A stretch of 64,000 nucleotides of DNA, taken from positions 1,550,001 through 1,614,000 of the forward strand of contig OZ241987.1 in NCBI GenBank assembly GCA_965204395.1. The letters are read 5' to 3'. The notes under the pieces are model-generated. The model saw only the letters and a program-made list of their open reading frames with translations. It was not told the DNA's origin and ran no database searches. The DNA comes from Bin87 sp965204395. Lineage in GTDB: Bacteria; Chloroflexota; Dehalococcoidia; Lucifugimonadales; UBA3495. The position numbers and the translations under genes are program-made. Position 1 is the stretch's first letter, and the number at the start of each line of letters is the position of its first letter. Positions 15,181 to 23,359 of this stretch are shown here, one piece after another.

Positions 15181-16827
15181 ATGAAATACGACTTCATCAT
15201 CATCGGCGCCGGTTCCGCCGGCTGCGTCCTCGCCAACCGCCTCTCCGAGGATCCCGACCGCTCCGTCCTGCTGCTGGAGGCGGGGCCGGACTACACATTC
15301 GACCAGCTACCAGCCGAGCTCAAGCACGACATGAACCAGGCCGCCTCCGAGGAGGGCGCGGCGTACAACTGGTCATTCGTCGGCCAGTCCACGCCCCAGA
15401 ACCCGCGACCCATCCACGTCGCCCGCGGCAAGGTCACCGGCGGCAGCAGCGCCATCAACCACCAGATCCTGCTGCGCGGAACGCCCGAGGACTTCGACGG
15501 CTGGGCCGCCGCCGGCAACGACGAGTGGGCATACCAGAAAACTCTGCCCTACTTCCGTCGCCTGGAAAACGACGCCGACATCCACGACGACTTCCACGGG
15601 GCCGACGGCCCCATCCCCGTGTGGCGGCACGCCCGCGAGGACTGGCTGCCCCTGCACGCCGCTTTCTACCAGGCCTGTCGCGACGCCGGATTCCCCGACG
15701 ACCCCGACATGAACCATCCCGACGCCACCGGTGTCGGCCAGGTGCCTCTGAACAACCCCGGCGGCGTCCGCATGAGCACCGCTATCACCTACCTCGACGC
15801 CTGCCGCCACCGCCTCAACCTCACCATCCGCGCCAACGTGACAGCCCGACGCATCGTGTTCGACAATGGCTCCGCCCCAACCACTCATGGCGCCGCCCCA
15901 ACCACTCACGGTGCCACCCCCTCCGCTCACGGTGCCAACCCTTCCGCTCATGGCTCGCCCCCAACCGCTCATGGTGAGCCTGTCGAACCACGAGCAATTG
16001 GCGTCGAAGTCGAGAGCAACGGCGAAACTTTCGTCGTCGACGGCGACCAGATCATCCTCGCCGCCGGCGCCATCGCGTCCCCCCAGTTGCTCATGCTGTC
16101 CGGCGTCGGACCCGCCGACCACCTGCGATCCGTGGGCGTTGAGCCGGTCCACGACCTGCCCGGCGTGGGTCGCAGCATGAAGAACCATCCGTCGGTGTCC
16201 ATCGTGTTCCGCTCGCAACCCGAAAACCACCTGCCGCCCGACGCGCCGCGCAACCAGGTCGGCCTGCGCTTCACCGCCACCGGATCTACCGAGCGCAACG
16301 ACATCCAGGTGCAGCCCACCACGTCCTACCCCGAGAGCCGCACCGCGCCCGACATCCGCGTCGGCTGCCGCCTGGAATACCCCTACAGCGAAGGCGTGCT
16401 GACCCTCACCTCAACCGACGTCGACGTGCAGCCCCATCTCGACTTCCGGTTTCTCACCGACCCACGCGACGTTGACCGCTTCCGCGACGCCGTGCGCCGC
16501 ACCGTCGCCGTGTTCGAGCATCCCGCCTTCGCCGACCTGCTGGCGGAACGTCTCTCACCCACCGACGCCGACCTGGCCTCCGACGACTCGCTGGACGCCT
16601 GGCTCCAGCAGAACGCCGGTATCGCCGGCCATTCGTCGGTGTCCTGCAAGATGGGGCCGTCGTCCGACCCGCTGGCCGTGGTGGACCAGTACTGCAACGT
16701 CCACGGCATCAGCAACCTGCGCGTCATCGACGCCGCCGTCATGCCCGACATCGTCCGCGCCAACACCAACGCCACCATCATCATGATGGCCGAACGCGCC
16801 GCCGACTTCATCCGCGAGGGCCGCTGA
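15181..16827 (+). CDS. GMC-family FAD-dependent oxidoreductase (choline dehydrogenase-like)
   Basis: This 548-aa GMC oxidoreductase starts with the FAD-binding IIIGAGSAGCVLANRLSED and has the GMC signature region VARGKVTGGSSAINHQILLRG. A second FAD region is GAIASPQLLMLSGVGP, and the C-terminal active-site region has GHSSVSCKMG (catalytic His) and NTNATIIMMAERAA (Asn). It oxidises an alcohol to an aldehyde or acid; the substrate is unknown. The start ATG at 15181 is immediately followed by the dinucleotide-binding fold. Oddly, an insertion of about 40 residues with tandem PTTHGA/PSAHGA units interrupts the usual turn between FDNG and RAIGVEVE. Its DNA is a tandem repeat ending in a dispersed intergenic repeat. 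Confidence 0.9.
   Translation: MKYDFIIIGAGSAGCVLANRLSEDPDRSVLLLEAGPDYTFDQLPAELKHDMNQAASEEGAAYNWSFVGQSTPQNPRPIHVARGKVTGGSSAINHQILLRGTPEDFDGWAAAGNDEWAYQKTLPYFRRLENDADIHDDFHGADGPIPVWRHAREDWLPLHAAFYQACRDAGFPDDPDMNHPDATGVGQVPLNNPGGVRMSTAITYLDACRHRLNLTIRANVTARRIVFDNGSAPTTHGAAPTTHGATPSAHGANPSAHGSPPTAHGEPVEPRAIGVEVESNGETFVVDGDQIILAAGAIASPQLLMLSGVGPADHLRSVGVEPVHDLPGVGRSMKNHPSVSIVFRSQPENHLPPDAPRNQVGLRFTATGSTERNDIQVQPTTSYPESRTAPDIRVGCRLEYPYSEGVLTLTSTDVDVQPHLDFRFLTDPRDVDRFRDAVRRTVAVFEHPAFADLLAERLSPTDADLASDDSLDAWLQQNAGIAGHSSVSCKMGPSSDPLAVVDQYCNVHGISNLRVIDAAVMPDIVRANTNATIIMMAERAADFIREGR
15886..15996 (+). repeat. In-frame tandem repeat within GMC gene
   Basis: There are five imperfect units of about 18-22 bp, each containing CGCTCATGG- or CACTCATGG-like sequence. 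They end in CTCATGGTGAGCCTGTCGAA, which is a member of the dispersed intergenic repeat family. The units keep the reading frame and encode PTTHGA/PSAHGA repeats. This looks like repeat DNA that has expanded inside a coding sequence. Confidence 0.8.
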
Positions 16828-16841
16828 CGGTGACATTGATC

Positions 16842-17060
16842 CGCTCATCCTGAGCCTGTCGAAGGATCATCCTGCGGTACGTCCGCCCCTGGCGGGAGCC
16901 CGTCGAAGGATGGCGCTCAGGAGCGACGCAAGTCCCCTCTCCCTCGACGGGCGGAACGTCCGCCTCTGGCGGGAGAGGGCCAGGGTGAGGGTGAAAATCC
17001 CTGCGCTTTCCACTCATGGTGCGGAACGTCCGCCTATGGCGGAAGCCTGTCGAACCACGA
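16842..17060. repeat. Repeat cluster with three 22-bp micro-insertions
   Basis: This intergenic stretch carries a GAGCCTGTCGAAGG repeat (16842-16868), a second copy split by a 22-bp unit (16875-16896), a CCCTCTCCC...GAGAGGG repeat split by a 22-bp unit (16952-16973), and a CTCATGGTG|AGCCTGTCGAA repeat split by a 22-bp unit (17022-17043). The unit is about CGGAACGTCCGCC + TCTGGCGGA and can fold as TCCGCC/GGCGGA. Confidence 0.85.
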
Positions 17061-17235
17061 GCCCCAGCAAATCCCCTCCCACAATTCCGGCGTATTTAGC
17101 AGACACGGTAGCCGACAAAATCGCCGGCAGATGCTCCAGTCGCCAGTCAGGCGACCCTGCGTCATTCGGTAAAATTAACCCAAGGCCACTGTGACACCAC
17201 GCACCGGAATGCATGACGAGGAGGAGAGAGGAGAG

Positions 17236-17481
17236 ATGAACTCATACCGTTGGACGAAACGCATCGGCCTCGCCGGACTCGCCTTCCTCGCGGCCATCGC
17301 CGTATTCGTAACCGCCGTGAGCATCCTTGACGTGCGCGTAGCCGGCGTCTACCCCGAGGCCTTCCGCCTCACCGCCATGATGACCGCCCCCTTCACCCTG
17401 GGCCTGGTGACCGTCTCCACCCTAACCTCCACCCTCATTGAAACCTACCGCCGCCTAAAACACCGCCCCGCCGGCACCTAA
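17236..17481 (+). CDS. Small two-helix membrane protein
   Basis: This 81-aa protein has two hydrophobic segments (about 10-30 and 44-65) and a basic C-terminus (YRRLKHRPAGT). The start at 17236 is chosen for the strong purine-rich GAGGAGAGAGGAGAG immediately upstream; the longer frame from 17191 would lack this. No family is recognised. A stable hairpin 36 nt after the stop may end the transcript. Confidence 0.55.
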   Translation: MNSYRWTKRIGLAGLAFLAAIAVFVTAVSILDVRVAGVYPEAFRLTAMMTAPFTLGLVTVSTLTSTLIETYRRLKHRPAGT

Positions 17482-17517
17482 CGGCGGGCGGCTGCGGCCG
17501 CTACTCAGCACAACGAG

Positions 17518-17541
17518 GTGCAGGTCCGAAAGGGCCTGCAC
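17518..17541. terminator. Stable hairpin with GNRA-type GAAA loop
   Basis: A 10-bp stem (GTGCAGGTCC / GGGCCTGCAC, one G-T pair) closes a GAAA loop, about 36 nt after the small membrane protein gene. There is no long T run (TCGGTTTC follows), so it is a terminator-like or RNA-stabilising hairpin rather than a classical intrinsic terminator. Confidence 0.5.
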
Positions 17542-17602
17542 TCGGTTTCTGCCTCTGTAATGACCTACGTCAGTTGGATACACTGCCTTTAAGCATCCCC
17601 AA

Positions 17603-18166
17603 CTATCGCACTGCCGTCTTGGCCGCGCTAACTAGTTCGGCGATCCAAGTTTCAAAAACCGTCGCGCCGCCGGGCAATATGTGCCGCAATAACTGCTCTG
17701 GAGGTAACCCACGTAGACCGTAAACTCTGGTCAACTGCAAATATCTAGGCGCGGTGTTTTTGTTGGGATGTACCAAATAATTTCTGACGCTCCTAAGTCT
17801 ATTCGCTGTATGCGACACTGAACTTAGACCTAAGTCTATCTCGTTGTAGTTTGCGACCCCAATCTTTCGTGCGTGCCGCTTCGCATATCGCGGTTGTTCC
17901 CATTTGGTCTTGGGGTCAGTCAGATCCATTCCTAGCAATGATGAAATATGCGCCACCTTCTTCACTTGGGGCACCCCTGATACGACACGACCAGTGTTGG
18001 TCGTACACCCTCCTATCGCCGAACGTACGACTAATTCCCGACAGTATTCGCCCCATAGGTGTTGAAGGCGAACCATCAGGTAGGCCAAGCCATCTCCATG
18101 CACGGGTTCACATTCTCTCAATTGCTTTGCATCGATAGGGAAGTCTGGCCAAAAACCTAGCCTCAA
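17603..18166 (-). CDS. HEPN-domain protein (putative RNase) paired with DUF262
   Basis: This helical protein is up to 187 aa with the HEPN RNase signature SVRNYLVH, i.e. R128-N-x3-H133 (R-x4-H with the usual Asn after Arg). An N-terminal helical region has LAYLMVRLQHLWGEYCRELVVRSA. It resembles MAE_28990/MAE_18760-type HEPN proteins. The only usable start after the in-frame stop is TTG at 18166. It lies 62 nt downstream of the DUF262 gene on the same strand. Both genes are less GC-rich than their neighbours, suggesting acquisition. If active, it would be an RNA-cleaving toxin or effector. Confidence 0.65.
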   Translation of the reverse strand: MRLGFWPDFPIDAKQLRECEPVHGDGLAYLMVRLQHLWGEYCRELVVRSAIGGCTTNTGRVVSGVPQVKKVAHISSLLGMDLTDPKTKWEQPRYAKRHARKIGVANYNEIDLGLSSVSHTANRLRSVRNYLVHPNKNTAPRYLQLTRVYGLRGLPPEQLLRHILPGGATVFETWIAELVSAAKTAVR

Positions 18167-18228
18167 TAGACTTACTGCGGGCGACGTATCGCCTGTAAAT
18201 GTTCAACAAACTGTCCTGGCGCATAAGT

Positions 18229-19287
18229 TCATACCGAATCAGGCATCAGCGCCTCATAAAATGTCTTGAATCGAACCCGTCTCGTCCGAATTCTTTGCGT
18301 AGATCCGGACGATGCGAGCAAAAAATCGTGAAATCGACCTGGGACGTCACTGATGTCTTCGTCCAACGTATCTGAAAGAGTGGCTAGGTTCCTCCTAGCC
18401 ACAGCAACGTCGCTGAGCGCAGCATCGTTGGGCTTAGGCATATCGGCACCCATATCGCCATTGGGGATTCCGAAGAGGGCATGCGCAACTGCGGCGAATA
18501 GCATCAGCAGGTGAGGCGCCCTAGCTAAGTTTGTTTCCAAGACGTCTCTAAGGTCGGCGGAGATATAATCCAAGGTGCGATCGACCAACTGCGGAGCACG
18601 GGCCGGCATAGAAGCGTCATACGTTTTGTACAATCTTTCTATTCGTCTTTGTCCGCCATCGGTTACGCCTTCGATTACAATCCCAAACATCTGCGCCATT
18701 AATTCGTCATCAGCCATCCTTATGCGGGCGCGCTTCGCTATCACATTGTATTGATCCCACAGGAATGCCCATTGTCGGGAGCTGGCGATGACGGCGTCTC
18801 GAAATTCACCGTGGTATTTGCCGTGACGTAGTTCCTGCGGGGACAGGTTGTAGTTATAGGTATTTAACCTTTGAAAGACGTCAAAGACAAACGAGTCAGA
18901 AGCGTTCATCAGCTGATAAACGGGTACTTCGTACTCCAAAAAACGTTGCTTGAATTCGTCGTCTAGCTCGGAATAGCGTTTGCCATTAATCTCCGGCATG
19001 TCGTTCCCCTTCAGTCGAAGCGGAAAATCGTCCTTGGCGTATGACTGCATTGCCATCAAGCGCTGCTGTCCATCTACTACCTCCCGGTATGTTCGCATGG
19101 TCTTAACGTCAGTGCGAGTCCGCAGGTAGATCTTCGGCATGGGCATGTCCCTGAGGATCGTGTCTATGAGGTATTCTTTCGCTGCGGTAGGCCACACTCC
19201 ACTGTTCCGCTGAAACTCCCGGTTTATGACCAAAGTTTTGTCAGTCAGCCAAGTCAAAAGATCAGCTATGGTATATTGTTCTAGCAT
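18229..19287 (-). CDS. DUF262 (GmrS/ParB-like) protein
   Basis: This 352-aa DUF262-family protein has the family's conserved blocks near the N-terminus: YTIADLLTWL, INREFQRNSGVWPTAAKEYLIDTILRDMPMPKIYL and YREVVDGQQRLMAM (the DGQQR nucleotide-handling motif at about 72-76). DUF262 domains drive NTP hydrolysis in GmrSD-type modification-dependent restriction. Here the C-terminal half has no recognisable DUF1524/HNH nuclease, so the adjacent HEPN protein may be the effector. ATG 19287 follows a GGGGAGG site; the TTG at 19305 is less likely. Confidence 0.82.
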   Translation of the reverse strand: MLEQYTIADLLTWLTDKTLVINREFQRNSGVWPTAAKEYLIDTILRDMPMPKIYLRTRTDVKTMRTYREVVDGQQRLMAMQSYAKDDFPLRLKGNDMPEINGKRYSELDDEFKQRFLEYEVPVYQLMNASDSFVFDVFQRLNTYNYNLSPQELRHGKYHGEFRDAVIASSRQWAFLWDQYNVIAKRARIRMADDELMAQMFGIVIEGVTDGGQRRIERLYKTYDASMPARAPQLVDRTLDYISADLRDVLETNLARAPHLLMLFAAVAHALFGIPNGDMGADMPKPNDAALSDVAVARRNLATLSDTLDEDISDVPGRFHDFLLASSGSTQRIRTRRVRFKTFYEALMPDSV

Positions 19288-19494
19288 ACGGACCTCCCCG
19301 ATCAATGGACGGCACCTTTTGCATCACAACTGCACAATGCTATAATTCGAGCCCTGAAACACTGGCATGGAACCCTGTGTTTCGATTGTAGCATTCCAAT
19401 GATGTTCCCAGATGATCAAGGGAAACTGGCTCTCCTAGAGTCGTTAACTGTCTGTGCCACGAAATACGTGCACCATGTATTCGGACACCCCCGT

Positions 19495-19602
19495 CTACAT
19501 CGCCCGATCCACCATCCACTGCCACAGAATGCTTCCGCTGCGCGGGTCCGGCGTCATCTGCGCCAGCACCGCGCTGGTGTCACACACCACCCGCAACGGC
19601 AT
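19495..19602 (-). pseudogene. Truncated PIN-domain (VapC-like) toxin remnant
   Basis: This 35-codon frame begins MPLRVVCDTSAVLAQM, the characteristic first strand of a PIN domain with its leading Asp, and then hits a TAG. The rest of a PIN domain is absent. Its ATG overlaps the stop of the upstream antitoxin-like frame (TGATG), the usual arrangement of vapBC pairs. Confidence 0.6.
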
Positions 19603-19927
19603 CAACCGGCTATTTCACGAACAATGTCATCCTCACTGAGGCCGTTGCTCTGAAACTCGGCCAGCGCGTCTTCAAACGCCATCGGCTCAGATGGCGTCAA
19701 CACCACCCCTTCCGCCGCACTACCATGAAACCCTCGCCGACCAACTGGGATTCCATGTCGTGCGGCACCGTAAATTGAGCCCCGGCGTGCGACGGCAAGG
19801 ATTTGACGTGAGCGCAAACCAGGCATTTCACGAACTCTTCGACGCCAATCGCACGTTCGGCGCACTGGGCCCTTAGCTCATCGTGCGCCCATTCCGGAAG
19901 GTCGAAAGCATCGACTTGGAACAGCAT
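19602..19927 (-). pseudogene. Frameshifted antitoxin-like gene upstream of PIN remnant
   Basis: Two overlapping frames together look like one small gene. The first begins MLFQVDAFDLPEWAHDELRAQC (from about 19927). The second ends FEDALAEFQSNGLSEDDIVREIAG and stops at 19602, overlapping the PIN start. A shift between them falls around 19700-19860. The product resembles a short VapB/RHH-type antitoxin but I cannot name a family. Together with the truncated toxin it is a decayed toxin-antitoxin module. Confidence 0.45.
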
Positions 19928-20009
19928 GGCGTTAGGTTTCCTACCGTGCCCAGAGCCATTGTACCGCAACGCCCTTAACCCCAATCCTATTGTTCCGATT
20001 TATCCTGTT

Positions 20010-20031
20010 GAACTTGTCCGCCTCTGGCGGA
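20010..20031. repeat. 22-bp GTCCGCCTCTGGCGGA unit
   Basis: This is the variant beginning GAACTTGTCCGCC, followed by TCCTG. The same variant, also followed by TCCTG, occurs at 40311-40332. The rest of 19985-20187 holds repeat-like ATCCTG-rich sequence and no gene. Confidence 0.75.
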
Positions 20032-20187
20032 TCCTGTAAATGCGGCCCTCCCCACCATCATCCTGCAAATCCTGCCGCAGGCCCGTCGGTCCGCCGCCGG
20101 CGGTTCCATCCATGCCAATTCCCGTCCAAACCACCCCTGGACACTCCGTTAGGGAACGTAAATCCTAATATCAGCCGTGGGGCTCGC

Positions 20188-21108
20188 CTAACCCGGAGGC
20201 GGCGGCCCGCCTCCCATCTGCAGCCCGCAGTTCAGCGCCGCCTCGAACAATTCCGCCGGGAACTCGGCGCCGGGACTCAACCACACCACCAGCTCTTCCT
20301 GTCCGCCGGCCGCCTCCAGCACGCACTGGAAACCCTCGTACTCGCCCGGCATGAAGCCCATGGCCTGCCCCGCCAACGCGAACTCCTCTTCATTCAGGCA
20401 CGACAGGGACACTATGAACATCACCATGCCCCGGGCCATCGCCTGCTGCGCCGCCACGTCGTTGCCCGGGTCGGGCGCCATGCCGCCCAGCAACTCCTCC
20501 AGGTCAACGCCCGCGTAGCTGTCGCGCAGGCACTCGGACGACTCGACACTCAGCGGCCCGGTGGTGGTCAACACCTGGGTCAACAGCAGCCGCAATTCCG
20601 CATCGTGCCCCAGGCATCCCAGGAATGCATCACGCTCCTCGGGAGTGGCCATTTCAGGAGACGTTGTCAACTGCTGCATTCGGTCCGGCGTCAGGCCTGA
20701 ACTCCCCGCCAGACACGCGCGCTCGGAGTCCGACAGCTCGCCCATCAACGCTCCCAGGTCATCCACCGGCAGCGGTTTCAGCGCTTCACCGTCGCCGCCG
20801 CCGGATCCGGAGGGCGCGGCAACCTGCTCCGGCGTCGGCGGCACGGTCGGAACCGCGGTCGGCGTCGGGGGCGGCTCGGGAGTCGCGGTAGGAGCCGGCG
20901 TGGCCGTCGGGACCTCGTTGGCCTTGGCCTCGGCCGTAGCCTCCAGGATCGTCCTCACCGCGGCCGCCACGATGGTGGCATCCACGTCCGGCTGTTCAGC
21001 CTGGGCATCGTCGTTGCCGCCGAAACAGCCCACCGCAAACAGGGCCACCGCCGCCAGCACTGCGACCAGGGCAAACCTGGCGAAAAAGCGATTCATCATG
21101 GTGTACAT
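20188..21108 (-). CDS. Secreted lipoprotein with Pro/Thr-rich linker
   Basis: This 306-aa protein has a signal peptide (about 6-27) ending in the lipobox LFAVGC. It then has a Pro/Thr/Ala-rich linker (PTATPAPTATPEPPPTPTAVPTVPPTP, about 67-93) and a helical C-terminal part with several conserved-looking Cys residues (ERACLAGSSGL, FLGCLGHD, SSECLRDSYAG, SLSCLNEEE, FQCVLEAAG, LNCGLQMG). The cysteine-helix pattern repeats and may form disulfide-linked helical hairpins. No function is recognised. Internal Mets at 21099 or 21096 could be the true start. Confidence 0.7.
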   Translation of the reverse strand: MYTMMNRFFARFALVAVLAAVALFAVGCFGGNDDAQAEQPDVDATIVAAAVRTILEATAEAKANEVPTATPAPTATPEPPPTPTAVPTVPPTPEQVAAPSGSGGGDGEALKPLPVDDLGALMGELSDSERACLAGSSGLTPDRMQQLTTSPEMATPEERDAFLGCLGHDAELRLLLTQVLTTTGPLSVESSECLRDSYAGVDLEELLGGMAPDPGNDVAAQQAMARGMVMFIVSLSCLNEEEFALAGQAMGFMPGEYEGFQCVLEAAGGQEELVVWLSPGAEFPAELFEAALNCGLQMGGGPPPPG

Positions 21109-21420
21109 ATCAATTCCAAATCCTCTATCGTGAGCAGCTTTTTATCATCAACGTCAGAAGACAGCATTCAGTATATTTACATCTTGCAACACGTTATGTA
21201 TGGATGTCCACTGCCCGCCACACCAGTTTGAGGCGAAATAGCGACACCACGCCCACGTCTGCCGCCAACGGATTGGGGCGGGTTCGAGACCCGCCCCTGG
21301 TACGTCGGGATGTGTGGACGGTTCTACTCATCCGCCCCCGGTGACCAATGCCGGCATTATGCAAGACTCGCGTTTTAGGGTCGTCAGCAAACTAGGTTTT
21401 CTGGGATGCCGTCCGTGGGC
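21109..21420. other. Intergenic region with palindromic repeat
   Basis: I see no gene here. A perfect inverted repeat (GGGGCGGGT / ACCCGCCCC arms) is at 21275-21297, a variant of the GGGGCG palindromes elsewhere in the window. The left part, upstream of the lipoprotein, is AT-richer and probably holds its promoter. Confidence 0.6.
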
Positions 21421-21954
21421 CTACGGCTCATATGGCGGTACGCAAATGCTCAGTGCGAATAACACCGCTGACTCGTGGACGGCCCCTCCTGGATACTCCT
21501 CTCGAAGCCACCCAACTTGATCCAGAACACACCGATTAATTCCTTCCCTACTCGTGGCAACGGGTGCGAATTGATGGCACCTTAGCACTCTGAATGTGTG
21601 AATTTGCTCGTGATTTCCAGATAGATAATCGTCGAGATCCCACGTTTCACCGGTTTCCTCATCCTTGACATCGTAATCCCAAGGGAGCAGGGCGATTTCT
21701 TGCGATACGTCGTTCAAACACTTTGCGAAGTTTTCTCGAGAGGCTCCGCCGGCCACGTCTGTCATAGCGATGGTGGGCCTTGGGACGGCTTCACTGGTAG
21801 CGTCGCTTGTTTCTGTCGGTGCTGGCGCAGTAGCAGATGGGCTCTCGCTTTGACTTTGTGGATTGTCGTCCCGCGAGAATATATCCGCCCTATCACATGC
21901 AAGCGCGCCGATTAACGTCAGCGCCAGTATCGCGGGAAGTATGGATCGAATCAT
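21421..21954 (-). CDS. Small lipoprotein of unknown function
   Basis: This is a protein of about 177 aa with a lipoprotein signal (MIRSILPAILALTLIGALAC) and a Ser/Thr/Pro-rich spacer. The C-terminal domain contains CLNDVSQEIALLPWDYDV and several Cys (CHQF, CVLDQVGW, ICVPPYEP). A start at 21954 is preferred over GTG 21972 because it begins directly with the signal peptide. No family is recognised. With the lipoprotein at 20188 it forms a same-strand pair separated by a repeat-bearing gap. Confidence 0.6.
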   Translation of the reverse strand: MIRSILPAILALTLIGALACDRADIFSRDDNPQSQSESPSATAPAPTETSDATSEAVPRPTIAMTDVAGGASRENFAKCLNDVSQEIALLPWDYDVKDEETGETWDLDDYLSGNHEQIHTFRVLRCHQFAPVATSREGINRCVLDQVGWLREEYPGGAVHESAVLFALSICVPPYEP

Positions 21955-22084
21955 GTCTTTTGTCTCTCGCACTGCGTAAAGGATCAGCGTGGGAATTTAC
22001 AGCATCAACTCTACCTTGCCAAATTTCTTTGGGCTTTTGGCTCATGTCGAACCCCAAAATACTGATCCCGTCTGCCCGAAACAA

Positions 22085-22109
22085 AGGGGCGACACAACGT
22101 CCGCCCCTC
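22085..22109. repeat. Degenerate GGGGCG palindrome
   Basis: Arms AGGGGCG and CGCCCCT flank a changed centre (ACACAACGTC), a degenerate member of the palindromic family seen at 2023, 6718 and 42020. It lies just after the end of the amidohydrolase gene at 22135. Confidence 0.55.
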
Positions 22110-22134
22110 GTGAGAGATCTGCTTAGCTTGGCGT

Positions 22135-22974
22135 TTACTCCCCCGGCGTCCACTTGTACACGTTCGCCAGCGTTCCGCCCATCAGCACCTCGCGATCAGA
22201 GTCCGACAGCGTGTCCGTCAGCCGGAACGCCTCCACGCCCTGCTCGTAGGTGAGCAGTTCCACCGCCCGCGTCCAGTCCGTCCCCCACAGGCACCGGTCC
22301 AGCCCGAACGCGTCGAAGATGCGGTGCAAAGGCTCCCAGATATCCGGATACGGGAACCCCGCGTGCGACAGCGTGCCCGCTCCCGAGATCTTGATGACCA
22401 CGTTGTCCAGCTCCGCGCACGACAGCACGTTGGGCAGGTCGGCGAAGGGCTCGTCCGGCGGCGGCGGATTGAACGGCTGGGCGATGCCCAGGTGGTCGAT
22501 GATGATCTGGGTGTCGGGGTTCTGCTGGGCCAACTGACGCAGCAACGGCAGCTTTCCCGCCGCCATGATATTCACCGGCACGCCGGCGCGCCCGCCGGCC
22601 GCCAGGATGGCGTTCAGCCCAGGGTGGTCCGCCTCGTAGTCGTTGTTCGCCAACATGATCCGGCAGCCCACCACGCCCGGCGTGGACGTCCACTGCTCCA
22701 CGTCCGCGTCAATCGTCTCCGAGTTGGGATCAAAGGGCCGCACCAGCCCGAACTTGGTGGGATGCTGCGCGTACACCTCCAGCGCGTAGCTAGCGTCGTA
22801 GCCGTAGATCGCGAATGGCGAGATCAGTATCGCGCCGTCCACGCCCACGGCGTCCATCGCCGCCACCATGTCGTCCCCCGTAACCTCCTCCGGCCCGGTC
22901 AGAAACCCGACCCACGGGCGTTCCGGCGTGTTCCGCTGGTAAGCATGCACCTGGCAGTCAATCGTCAGCGCCAT
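22135..22974 (-). CDS. Amidohydrolase family 2 TIM-barrel protein
   Basis: This protein of about 279 aa starts MALTIDCQVHAYQRNTPERPW, the strand-1 DxHxH-like position with one His replaced (CQVHAY). It continues with DAVGVDGAILISPF, a central IIIDHLGIAQPF and a C-terminal LDRCLWGTDWTRAVELL, the conserved Asp region of amidohydrolase_2. Distant relatives are lactonases and decarboxylases. The start at 22974 leaves a normal 6-nt spacing after AAGGAGG; the ATG at 22980 directly abuts that site. The substrate is unknown. Confidence 0.83.
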   Translation of the reverse strand: MALTIDCQVHAYQRNTPERPWVGFLTGPEEVTGDDMVAAMDAVGVDGAILISPFAIYGYDASYALEVYAQHPTKFGLVRPFDPNSETIDADVEQWTSTPGVVGCRIMLANNDYEADHPGLNAILAAGGRAGVPVNIMAAGKLPLLRQLAQQNPDTQIIIDHLGIAQPFNPPPPDEPFADLPNVLSCAELDNVVIKISGAGTLSHAGFPYPDIWEPLHRIFDAFGLDRCLWGTDWTRAVELLTYEQGVEAFRLTDTLSDSDREVLMGGTLANVYKWTPGE

Positions 22975-22980
22975 CGTCAT

Positions 22981-23359
22981 CCTCCTTGCATTCTGCGTCG
23001 TTCAATGGTCATTCCGTCTCGGCGCTACCCGCCTGCCCGGATGATACCAGATACCAACCCTCTCTCCCTGCTGAACTGATCGGGGCGTGGGCCTTCGGAC
23101 TGTTCCCTCTCCCTCGATGGGAGAGGGTTAGGGTGAGGGTGTCCCCTCCGCCCATCGTCAGCCGGTCAAGCCATCAACTCCATCCAATCAAACATCCCGT
23201 CCACCCTGTGCATCCATGCAAAACAAAACCCCCTGCCTTGCGCCATCGCATACCGCCGGCTATGATGACTTACGTTCCACAATATCAAGCCGCGCGTGGT
23301 GGAAAACGTCCGCCTCTGGCGGTTCGAACCATCACCCCCCACGAAGGACTTTTGACGCT
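22981..23359. repeat. Intergenic repeat cluster
   Basis: No gene is seen. At 23104-23141 there is an uninterrupted CCCTCTCCC...GAGAGGGTTAGGGTGAGGG repeat, the empty-site comparison for the split copy at 16934-16993. At 23170-23230 there is an ATCC.TCC.CCCTGTGCATCC-type repeat like that at 34085-34130. At 23300-23321 there is a 22-bp unit ending CTCTGGCGG. Confidence 0.75.
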
